Source of the DNA: Pseudoalteromonas sp. T1lg88
Lineage (GTDB): Bacteria > Pseudomonadota > Gammaproteobacteria > Enterobacterales > Alteromonadaceae
Reading direction: 5' to 3'
Assembly: GCF_002964765.1 (NCBI RefSeq)
Contig: NZ_PQCF01000031.1
Span: 473,622-537,621, forward strand
DNA: 64,000 nt
Shown here: positions 1 through 7,600 of the stretch, piece by piece
How the letters are laid out: the number at the start of each line of letters is the position of its first letter
How positions within the stretch are numbered: position 1 is the first letter of the stretch
Made by a program: the position numbers and the translations under genes
The notes under the pieces: generated by a model
Seen by the model: the letters and a program-made list of their open reading frames with translations, nothing else
Told to the model about the DNA's origin: nothing
Database searches by the model: none

Positions 1-93
1 AGGCTCTTCAGCATTGGCTGCCTGCGCCTTGGCGGCCGACAAGCTCAGCATGGCGGTGGTAATAAACAGTAAAAACAGCTTAGGTGCGCGCAT
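1..93 (-). CDS. N-terminal fragment of an exported protein (cut by window edge)
   Basis: Reading leftward from an ATG at 93, the 31 visible codons begin MRAPKLFLLF, continue with a hydrophobic stretch and end in an Ala-rich AKAQAANAEEP. This is a typical Sec signal peptide with a likely signal peptidase I site near AQA/ANA. A GGAGAG ribosome binding site lies about 6 bases upstream. The rest of the protein is outside the window, so no function can be given. It is divergent from the PagL-like gene. Confidence 0.6.
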   Translation of the reverse strand, partial: MRAPKLFLLFITTAMLSLSAAKAQAANAEEP

Positions 94-326
94 TGGCTAC
101 TCTCCTCACATCGAATTGGCAGCCATGGTAGCGGATCGTATTTTGAAATATAAGCAACAAATACGCACATTATTGATTCCATTTATGCACATATAAATTT
201 ATTCTTAGTATTCATATAGTTAGATTATTGGTGCCAAGTTCGCACCACCACTGTGCATTTTCCTCCATTGATCCCTAGCCCCTCACAATGAATAGTACGC
301 GCCCTTTTTGTTGTGAGGTTAAGCGT

Positions 327-866
327 ATGAAATCACTAATGTTAGCCACCTTGGCCGGGGCCTTAAGCCTGGCTCCCCTAGCTGCCAGCCAAGCACAGGA
401 AACGCCACGACATGGCTACACCCTGCATTACATTCAGGGTGAAGGGGATGTGCAAGGGATCAAATTAGGTTATCAGTATTATCTCAGCGAATACCTGCCG
501 GAGCGCTTCAATAATTTTGAGGTGTTTTTTGAAAGCAGTGTGAACTTCTGGCGCTATGGCGACAACAATGACTATGATCGCAACTTTGTTGTGGCACTAA
601 CCCCGGTATTTCAATACCCCATCACCCAATATCGGGGCCACCCGGTGCTGTTTGAATTTGGCATAGGGTTGTCGCTCTTAGATGACACCCAGTTCGCAGG
701 CAAGGACGTAAGCACCCACTACCAGTTTGAAGACAGAATAGGCGTAGTCTACAAACTGGATAATGCCGAGTTTGGACTGCGCTACCTGCATTATTCCAAT
801 GCCGGTTTTGAAAGCCCTAACCCGGGGCTGGACTTTATTTCCTTGTCCTACTCACGTTCATTTTAG
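327..866 (+). CDS. PagL-like lipid A 3-O-deacylase (outer-membrane)
   Basis: About 179 residues: a signal peptide (MKSLMLATLAG to ASQAQ) and then an aromatic-rich sequence with alternating hydrophobicity ending in SLSYSRSF, as expected for an eight-stranded outer-membrane barrel. The HYSNAG motif at residues 155-160 matches the PagL active site, where His and Ser (H155, S157) act with an acidic residue 14 positions after the His. As I recall Pseudomonas PagL, that residue is Glu; here it is Asp169. The family removes the 3-O-linked acyl chain of lipid A. I chose 327 rather than the upstream ATG at 288 because it begins the signal peptide and follows a GAGGT. Family assignment is good; activity is inferred. 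Confidence 0.75.
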   Translation: MKSLMLATLAGALSLAPLAASQAQETPRHGYTLHYIQGEGDVQGIKLGYQYYLSEYLPERFNNFEVFFESSVNFWRYGDNNDYDRNFVVALTPVFQYPITQYRGHPVLFEFGIGLSLLDDTQFAGKDVSTHYQFEDRIGVVYKLDNAEFGLRYLHYSNAGFESPNPGLDFISLSYSRSF

Positions 867-906
867 TGTGCCCAGATAAGGGCTAATTTTATTCATGCGG
901 TGAGCC

Positions 907-1914
907 TCAGCGTGGCTTAACCGCTACCACGGGGCGCACGGCGGTACTTTGTTGATAGAGTTGACGCAGCGCTTCACCCACCAATTCGGTATCAAAAGGC
1001 AAAATACGATGGCCGGGTGCCTGAATCTTACCCGAGCCCACATCCTGCAATAGCTGTTGCCCCATAAAGCTTAATTTTTGCTGCGCACACAAGCTATTAG
1101 CCAGCCAGGCACCGCCTAAAGACACGGCGGCGATAATGGGCGCGCGGCTAAATAACAGCTCTTGAGGAATTTCGGCAAAACCATTTAGGCAGGCAATACG
1201 GCCGCCAAAGCGCAGATGCGCCAAATCGGTAACAAAGGTGTCACCACCACAACTATTGAGTATGGTGTCAAAACCATCGGGGCCGAGTTCATGCTTAATA
1301 TCCCGCGCCAGTTGCTCTTCAGTGCTGGCAAAGACTACATCGGCGCCCAACGCCTTAATGCGCTCGTGCTCACGCTCAGGTGCACTGACAAATACCTTGG
1401 CACCGCGCTGACGCGCATATTGAATGGCAAAGTGAGCCACCGCTCCACAGCCGGAATTAATATAAATACTCTCGCCGGCCTGCAGCTGAATTTTGTCCAG
1501 CGCCGCCAGCGCCGTCATCCCGGCATTGGGCAAGGTGGCGGCCACAGCACTGGGGATGGACTCGGGCACTTCAGCAACCGCATAATTGGCCACCTTGGTA
1601 TAGCGCTTAAGTACCCCTTGATCCGCCAAACTGGTAGTAAAGATCACCCGGGTGCCGCGCTTAGGAAACACGCCGACCGGCGCCTCAACAACAGTGCCTA
1701 CCGCATCAATACCAAGCACATGAGGATATTGCCAACGACAAAAGCCCTCCGCACCAAGGCGCGCATCTATATGGTTCAGACCCACATATTCGACTTCCAC
1801 CAGCACCTCGCTGGCACCAATGGACGGCACCGGCAATTCTTGCAACTTCAGCGCCAGACTTGGCGAAGCTTCATGTAGTACAAGAGCCTGCATGGTGGGG
1901 TTGGGGCCGGACAT
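907..1914 (-). CDS. Zinc-free medium-chain dehydrogenase/reductase, quinone-oxidoreductase-like
   Basis: 335 residues with the MDR layout. An N-terminal GroES-like domain (roughly 8-130, with VEVEYVGLNHIDARLG and HVLGIDAVGTV) is followed by a Rossmann NAD(P)-binding domain from about 130, with NSGCGAVAHFAIQYARQRGA as the nucleotide-binding turn. The cysteine set of zinc alcohol dehydrogenases is absent, so a quinone/enone reductase type is more likely. The ATG at 1914 has AGGAA seven bases upstream. It diverges from the LysR gene at 2129, which may regulate it; that is inference from layout only. The substrate cannot be told. Confidence 0.75.
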   Translation of the reverse strand: MSGPNPTMQALVLHEASPSLALKLQELPVPSIGASEVLVEVEYVGLNHIDARLGAEGFCRWQYPHVLGIDAVGTVVEAPVGVFPKRGTRVIFTTSLADQGVLKRYTKVANYAVAEVPESIPSAVAATLPNAGMTALAALDKIQLQAGESIYINSGCGAVAHFAIQYARQRGAKVFVSAPEREHERIKALGADVVFASTEEQLARDIKHELGPDGFDTILNSCGGDTFVTDLAHLRFGGRIACLNGFAEIPQELLFSRAPIIAAVSLGGAWLANSLCAQQKLSFMGQQLLQDVGSGKIQAPGHRILPFDTELVGEALRQLYQQSTAVRPVVAVKPR

Positions 1915-2128
1915 AGCTATTTCCTATGATTAAAAAGTGGTTTCAACGCCTGATGGCGAATATCATTATCGCGGTTGACGCCGCTGCAATACTCATACTG
2001 AGCAAATAGGCGCCAAGATTCAACCTTACCATGGTAAATAACCGCCGCGTCATCAGATACACTGGTTTTATAAAAACATTAATGCCAGAATGGCATCAAT
2101 AAATTATTGCCCCACCGAGACGCCAGCT

Positions 2129-3076
2129 ATGGATACCACCAGCCGACTTATTATGCTACTTGAGGTAGTGGAGCAGGGTTCTTTTTCCAAGGCCGCGGCC
2201 ATGCGCAATATAGACAGGTCGGTGATATCTAAACAGATCAGCAAACTGGAAGACGAGCTCGGCGTACGCTTACTTAATCGCACCACCCGCTCGTTTTCAT
2301 TGACCGCCGCCGGAGCCGAAATGGTCAAAAAGGCCCGAGACTTACGCATGCTGCTGGCCGACACAGTGCAACTGGCGGAAAACTACCATCAGGAACCACG
2401 CGGCCTGTTGCGCATCGCCACCTCTCACACCCTGGGGCGACGCTATATTCAGCCGGTGATTAACGACTTCCAAAAACGCTTTCCTCAGGTCAATGTGGAT
2501 ATGCGTCTGGACGACCGCCCGGTGGATATGATCTCCGAAGGCTTTGATCTGGCGTTTCGCATCGGCGAGCCCAGAGATTCGTCATTGATTGCCCGTAAAA
2601 TTGCCCGCAACCGCATGCTCTTGTTGGCCAGCCCGGAATTTATCGCCACCTATGGCGAGCCTAGGACCATGGAGGAGCTAGGCGCATTGCCCGCGGCCAC
2701 CTATACCAGCTCCCATAAGCGCTTAGACTCGATAAGCTATATCAATGCCGAAGGTGAGCATTGCGAGCAGGTGATCAACGCCGTCTATACCTCCAATGAT
2801 GGCGAGGTGCTGATAGACAAGGTGCTTTCCGGCACCGCCTATTGCCTGGTGCCGGCGCTGCTGATCCAGGATGAGATCACCTCTGGCCAATTGCAGCCGC
2901 TGCTGAGCGAGATAAACCTGCCCGACTACAGCGCCATGTACGCCCTCTACCCCCATCGCGATCTACCTGTGCGCACCCGCTTATTGTTGGATGCGGTGCG
3001 ACATTATATCGGCGAGACCGTGCCCCGCTGGGAGTTGAATATCCCTGATCTGGACTCCCTGTATCGCCCTAAATAA
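2129..3076 (+). CDS. LysR-family transcriptional regulator
   Basis: About 315 residues. The N-terminal winged helix-turn-helix (roughly 1-60) reads LLEVVEQGSFSKAAAMRNID, then SKQISKLEDELGVRLLNRTT, the classical LysR recognition region. A periplasmic-binding-protein-like effector domain follows (about 90-295, e.g. IRIGEPRDSSLIARKI-like pattern). Start 2129 (MDTTSRLIML) gives the usual LysR N terminus; the in-frame ATG at 2090 adds 13 residues and has no ribosome site. LysR proteins often control the divergent neighbour, here the oxidoreductase at 907-1914. The subgroup is AaeR/CrgA-like by general appearance only. Confidence 0.85.
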   Translation: MDTTSRLIMLLEVVEQGSFSKAAAMRNIDRSVISKQISKLEDELGVRLLNRTTRSFSLTAAGAEMVKKARDLRMLLADTVQLAENYHQEPRGLLRIATSHTLGRRYIQPVINDFQKRFPQVNVDMRLDDRPVDMISEGFDLAFRIGEPRDSSLIARKIARNRMLLLASPEFIATYGEPRTMEELGALPAATYTSSHKRLDSISYINAEGEHCEQVINAVYTSNDGEVLIDKVLSGTAYCLVPALLIQDEITSGQLQPLLSEINLPDYSAMYALYPHRDLPVRTRLLLDAVRHYIGETVPRWELNIPDLDSLYRPK

Positions 3077-3262
3077 GCGCCTTATGTTGATGCACAGCGC
3101 TCGGGTTTCTGCGGCGCTACATATGTAATTATCCAGCGTAAAATCGCACACTTTTTCACACTTGTGTAAACATCTGTTAAGCGGAGTAATACTATGTAAA
3201 ACATGGGATTTTTTTGTTTTTTATCGGTCATACTGAGCATCTAGTTCACGATGGAATCAAGT

Positions 3263-4657
3263 ATGAAACACAACAATAATAAAGGTCTTAAGCCAACCCT
3301 GGCGGCACTTTTTGGCACCGCCTTAGTCAGCCTCAGCGGTTGCGGCGGCAGCTCCGACGGCAGCAGCGACTCCGGCAGCATTCAGCTATACAACGGCACC
3401 ACCAATGGTCCCACCATGACCCTGAGCATCGCCGATGTAGCGCGCACCACGGCGGAGCTTGGCAATGTCACATCAACGCACAGCTACACCACGGATGACT
3501 ATGACTTCGCCATTCAATACCGTAACGATCAGGGGAATCTGGTCGATATAATCAGCGACACCTTAAGTATTCGTAACGACACTAAGACCTTACTCATGAT
3601 GTATGGCAATATCGAAGAGCAGAAGCTGCTAAGTGTCGACTTGCCCTATCGTGAAACCAGCGATATGTTCTCACTGCAAATGCTCAATGTGACCAATGCA
3701 GAACGTAATTTCGATCTTTATATGGCCGCGGATGATGGTGTATTCGAGCAAGCAGAGCTGGTTGGCTCGGCCATGTTTGAAACCCTGAGTGCAAGCACAG
3801 AGCATAAGATAGATGATTATACCTTCTACCTGACCGAGGCCGGCGGCACGACGCCGATTTGGCAATCCGATGAAACCCGCATCAATGTCGATGATGCCCT
3901 GGTCATGGCCATTCGCCCCAGTTATGACAATAGCAGCGACTATCTGACGGTGGACATTATCACTAATGGCAATACTCCCTATAGCCTGAAAAACAAGGAT
4001 GCCCAGGCTCAGGTGCAGTTTTACAACAGCATGGACGAGTATCCAAGCGCCCAATTCACCGCCAGTAAGGGGGATTTCCAGCTAAGTACGGCGAGTACCG
4101 ACGCTGATACCCTGTCGCAGACACTGCAACTGGCACCGAACAGCTATTCCATTTCCATGCTTGATGAACAAGGCAATACCCTGGTAGATAATTACCTGCT
4201 AACCCTGGAGCAGGAGCAAAGCGCTCTGGGCGTTTTTTATAAGGATGCCGAACACGGCCCAAGACTGATGAGTGTGGCGCAAAACCTGGTGCCTCACAGC
4301 GTCAGCCATCAGGTGACTGTGGTGAATCTGGTCGATGAGTACGCCGGTTTGCCGGTTAATAAACTGGACATTTATTTTACCCTAGATGGTCAGCCCATTT
4401 CGCAAACCGAACATCATCTCGACAGCCTAAACAGCTATGGCGCCAAGTCTTTAACCCTACTCGATAAGACGTACGGATTTTACGCCATTTTAGAGGACAA
4501 TGGTCAGGAGATAGTGCTGCATCAACAAGGTGCGGTAGATGTGACCGCCGATGGTAACTATATAATGATCTTAGAGGCCGATGCCAGCACAACTTCCGGT
4601 TACAAGCTTACTAGCCTGCATACGGTGGCGGCGCAAGGCGAAGAGCTGGCTCAGTGA
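3263..4657 (+). CDS. Lipoprotein with DUF4397-like repeats
   Basis: About 464 residues. A lipoprotein signal with lipobox LSGC (followed by GGSSDGSSDSG, a flexible linker) predicts lipidation and outer-membrane location. The mature part contains repeated beta-rich units such as MLNVTNAERNFDLYMA and VQFYNSMDEYPSAQF that resemble DUF4397 domains. No catalytic motif is visible. Start 3263 is preferred over 3251 because GGA sits seven bases before it. The gene stands alone between the LysR gene and the S9 peptidase. The DUF4397 link rests on pattern memory, not a search. Confidence 0.6.
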   Translation: MKHNNNKGLKPTLAALFGTALVSLSGCGGSSDGSSDSGSIQLYNGTTNGPTMTLSIADVARTTAELGNVTSTHSYTTDDYDFAIQYRNDQGNLVDIISDTLSIRNDTKTLLMMYGNIEEQKLLSVDLPYRETSDMFSLQMLNVTNAERNFDLYMAADDGVFEQAELVGSAMFETLSASTEHKIDDYTFYLTEAGGTTPIWQSDETRINVDDALVMAIRPSYDNSSDYLTVDIITNGNTPYSLKNKDAQAQVQFYNSMDEYPSAQFTASKGDFQLSTASTDADTLSQTLQLAPNSYSISMLDEQGNTLVDNYLLTLEQEQSALGVFYKDAEHGPRLMSVAQNLVPHSVSHQVTVVNLVDEYAGLPVNKLDIYFTLDGQPISQTEHHLDSLNSYGAKSLTLLDKTYGFYAILEDNGQEIVLHQQGAVDVTADGNYIMILEADASTTSGYKLTSLHTVAAQGEELAQ

Positions 4658-4835
4658 CGGACAGGATAAGCTCCTAGCGCCTGAGATCCTTACCCAGATC
4701 CCAACCCTGTTGGTGGGTAGCTGCTCCCCAGTTCCCACCGACATCTTACTGCTACCCGTTGTTTAACCCACCGATTACGAGCTTAATCGCAAACACTGGC
4801 TTTCGCAGTGCGCTTTTGTAGAATAGCGACCACTA

Positions 4836-4997
4836 ATACCAATTCACTTAAATAGCTAATCATTCTAGCGGGCTAAATATCGTGCTAACGGTGTTGGAAT
4901 TTTTATATGTAGAATAACTACATAGGAAAAATTCCGCCTTGTTATCACATCATTTATCCAACGCTATATCTGATCACATACTTAACAGAATTGGCAT
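4836..4997. repeat. MITE-like palindromic element with imperfect terminal inverted repeats
   Basis: The ends are inverted copies: AATACCAATTC on the left (about 4836-4845) and GAATTGGCAT on the right (4988-4997). The similarity continues inward (TTAA and TGATCA in both arms). In the middle is a strong hairpin: GGAATTTTT (4896-4904) pairs with AAAAATTCC (4927-4935), and TATGTAG (4906-4912) pairs with CTACATA (4918-4924). There is no open reading frame. A partial second copy lies at 20611-20650. The right end stops about 21 bases before the S9 peptidase start codon. Confidence 0.65.
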
Positions 4998-5018
4998 AAC
5001 AACAAGCGAAGGACAGAG

Positions 5019-7082
5019 ATGAAATTATTGAAATCGACGCTAGCCCTGGCCATGGCCGTGGGTGTAAGCGCTCCAGCATTTGCCAATGACACCATCACGG
5101 TTGAAGACATTCCAAAAATAAAAAGCGTTTTACAAACCGCTATCAGCCCGGATGGCGAGCAGGTTGCTTTTACCCGCTCCCTGCCACGTGAGCTCTACAA
5201 GGACGAAAACGGTCTTAACTACAGCGAATTGTATGTTATTGATGACGAAGGCGTTGAACGTCCGTTTATAACCGGCAAGGTCAATATTAAGAGCATCAGC
5301 TGGTCTGCCGATGCCAAGCATGTTTATTTCCTGGCCAAGCTGGGCGACGATAAATTCACTGCCCTGTACCAGATCCCTGTCGATGGTGGTCAGGCACAAA
5401 AAGTCATGGCCCTTAAAGGCCGCGCCATTGCCAGCTATCAGCTAAGCCCCAATGGTGAACAGGTAGCGCTACTGGCCATGCCAGCCAAAGACAAGTCTGA
5501 AAAAGAGCTTAAAAAGCTTGGCTTTATGGCCGAAGTGTATGAGCTAGGTCTGGATAACAAACAGCTGCACCTGGTTGACCTTGCCGCCTCTGATAAGCCT
5601 CTTGACCCAGAAGCCATCAGCATCGACGGCTATGTCAGCGATATGAACTACTCTGCCGATGGCAAAAAGCTATTGGTTAAGACCCAGCCAACGGCGCTGA
5701 TTGACGACAAGTACATGAAGTCTCAATGGCACCTGTTCGATCTGGCCTCCAAGCAAGTAACCCTGTCGTTTAAAACCGAAGGCAAGCTAGGCGCCGCCGA
5801 GCTGTCGCACGATGGTCGCTATGTGGCGATTCTCGGTGCCGATGACAAGCACGACCCGGCAACGGGCCGCTTATACCTTGCGGACACCGAAACCGGTGAG
5901 ATCAACGAATGGCTGCCTGACTTTATGGGCCATATCAGCGATTTTGAATGGTCAAACAAGCGCAACACCCTGAACTTTGTGGCCCAGGTCAGCCCTGAGA
6001 GCTTTATCGGTCAGATCAAGGTTGGCTCAAACACATACAAGAAGCTGGTTAAAGAAGGTAAGTTTATCGCCGGCTCATTGAGCATTTCCGACTCGGACAA
6101 AACCCTGGCCCTGAGCGCCAACAGCGCCAAGCACCCGAACGAGGTGTATATGGTGCGCGGCTCTAAGGCGACCCGTTTAAGCGATTCAAACCCTTGGTTA
6201 AACGACAAGCGCTTCGCCAAACAAGAAGCCCTGACCTTTAAGGCCCGCGATGGCGTTGAGATCGGTGGTGTGCTGGTTTACCCGCTCGATTATGAAGAAG
6301 GTAAGAAGTATCCGCTGATCATGGCGGTACACGGCGGTCCTGAAAGCCACGATAAAAACGGCTGGGTAACAAGTTACTCAGATCCGGGGCAAATGGGTGC
6401 AGCACGCGGCTATGCGGTTTTCTATCCTAACTACCGTGGTTCAACGGGTAAAGGCGTTGAGTACTCTAAGCTGGGTCAAAACGACTATGCAGGTAAAGAG
6501 TTCGACGACCTAGTCGATATGAAGCAATACCTAGTAGATATGGGTTTGGTTGACAGCAAGCGCGTGGGTATTACCGGTGGTTCATACGGTGGTTATGCCT
6601 CGGCCTGGGGTGCAACTAAACTGACCGAACACTTTGCCGCCAGCGTGATGTTTGTGGGTGTAACCAACCAGCTTTCCAAGTTTGGTACCACGGATATTTC
6701 CACCGAAATGCACCTGGTACACGCCCGCTCTTACCCTTGGGATAAGTGGCAGTGGTACCTGGAGCGCAGCCCAATCTACTGGGCCGGCCAGTCAAAAACA
6801 CCTTTGCTTATTATGCATGGTAAAGACGACCCGCGCGTTCACCCGGCACAATCCATGGAGCTATATCGCTATATGAAGGTGCAAGGTAAAGACGTACGCC
6901 TGGTGTACTACCCGGGTGAGGGCCATGGTAACCGTAAGGTTGCGGCGCAATACGACTACAGCTTGCGTTTAATGCGCTGGATGGACAACTACTTGATGGC
7001 TGGCAACAAAGAAATGCCTGAATTTGAGATTGACCATGCCGCCAAACTAAAAGCGGTAAAAGACGCACAAAAAGAAGATTAA
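5019..7082 (+). CDS. S9-family prolyl-oligopeptidase-type serine peptidase
   Basis: 687 residues. A signal peptide (to about residue 22, APAFA) predicts export to the periplasm. A seven-bladed beta-propeller-type region (about 30-400; repeats such as QTAISPDGEQVAFTR and MNYSADGKKLLVKT) precedes an alpha/beta hydrolase domain (about 420-670). The catalytic triad is visible: nucleophile Ser522 in GGSYGGY, Asp604 in HGKDDPRV and His636 in GEGHGN. The family cleaves short peptides, often with dipeptidyl- or oligopeptidase activity. It has an AAGGA ribosome site and converges on a TonB receptor gene; peptide scavenging is a plausible shared role but is inference. Confidence 0.9.
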   Translation: MKLLKSTLALAMAVGVSAPAFANDTITVEDIPKIKSVLQTAISPDGEQVAFTRSLPRELYKDENGLNYSELYVIDDEGVERPFITGKVNIKSISWSADAKHVYFLAKLGDDKFTALYQIPVDGGQAQKVMALKGRAIASYQLSPNGEQVALLAMPAKDKSEKELKKLGFMAEVYELGLDNKQLHLVDLAASDKPLDPEAISIDGYVSDMNYSADGKKLLVKTQPTALIDDKYMKSQWHLFDLASKQVTLSFKTEGKLGAAELSHDGRYVAILGADDKHDPATGRLYLADTETGEINEWLPDFMGHISDFEWSNKRNTLNFVAQVSPESFIGQIKVGSNTYKKLVKEGKFIAGSLSISDSDKTLALSANSAKHPNEVYMVRGSKATRLSDSNPWLNDKRFAKQEALTFKARDGVEIGGVLVYPLDYEEGKKYPLIMAVHGGPESHDKNGWVTSYSDPGQMGAARGYAVFYPNYRGSTGKGVEYSKLGQNDYAGKEFDDLVDMKQYLVDMGLVDSKRVGITGGSYGGYASAWGATKLTEHFAASVMFVGVTNQLSKFGTTDISTEMHLVHARSYPWDKWQWYLERSPIYWAGQSKTPLLIMHGKDDPRVHPAQSMELYRYMKVQGKDVRLVYYPGEGHGNRKVAAQYDYSLRLMRWMDNYLMAGNKEMPEFEIDHAAKLKAVKDAQKED

Positions 7083-7142
7083 GGCACCGCCTTAAGCAAG
7101 CCCTTTGACCCGCACTAACGTGGGTTGACAGATATGCGTTTA

Positions 7143-7175
7143 AAACGCCTGATGTACTTCATCGGGCGTTTTTTA
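7143..7175 (+). terminator. Rho-independent terminator after the S9 peptidase
   Basis: AAACGCC (7143-7149) pairs with GGCGTTT (7165-7171); inner GATG/CATC extends the stem. A run of T follows. It lies 60 bases after the peptidase stop codon. Confidence 0.85.
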
Positions 7176-7176
7176 T

Positions 7177-7440
7177 TTTAAAGCCAACTGCCACCTTGGT
7201 TCATTACAAGTAGCCGCCGATTCAGCAACCATCCTTCTTACCTGTTTCAGATCTTTTGGCTTGGCCAGCAGGTACTCATTTTTCAATATAACCTTAACCC
7301 TTTGTGCAAGGACCTTCTGATAACACTCATACCCATCTGTCGTCGCGCAACCTCTCCCAAACTGAGTGTAAAGCTGCGGCTATCCACCTGAGCGGTATTG
7401 AATACCCCCATCAACATGATGAATTAAAGGCGAGCGAATA
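7177..7440 (-). pseudogene. Decayed C-terminal fragment of an IS3-family transposase
   Basis: The minus strand of this otherwise gene-free gap encodes, in more than one frame, pieces of an IS3-type integrase core. PLIHHVDGGIQYRSG is upstream, compared with the usual IHHSDRGIQY. Then comes CYQKVLAQRVKVILKNEYLL followed by KPKDLKQVRRMVAES and a degraded PRWQLALK, compared with the usual ENALAERVNGILKDEYLL and RPHLAL. A frameshift separates the two parts, and the catalytic Glu region reads QKVLAQ, so it cannot be active. No clear pair of IS ends remains. Identification is by motif memory. Confidence 0.65.
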
Positions 7441-7531
7441 ATCACCTTAAGTACGCTGAGTTGTTGGTTTGAAAACACTCTCCAAAGGGTGCTGAAAAAG
7501 TGTCAACCAAATTTAGGAGGGGTTAGCTTGC

Positions 7532-7562
7532 AAAAAAAAGCCCTTCATAACGAAGGGCTTTT
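7532..7562 (-). terminator. Terminator of the TonB receptor gene
   Basis: AAGCCCTTC (7538-7546) pairs with GAAGGGCTT (7552-7560). On the minus strand the stem is followed by a run of eight T. It lies about 40 bases past the receptor stop codon; T residues on the other side make it potentially bidirectional. Confidence 0.85.
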
Positions 7563-7600
7563 ATTAGCATTTCAGTATCTAATCCAAGTTAAGACCTAGA

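Noticed and set aside
1216..1878. 220-residue plus-strand frame
   Set aside because: It is a shadow of the oxidoreductase gene on the minus strand, which shows clear MDR motifs.
7498..7525. TGTCAACC...TTAGGAGGGG as an intact insertion-sequence end
   Set aside because: No matching inverted end was found, and its orientation does not fit the transposase remnant beside it.
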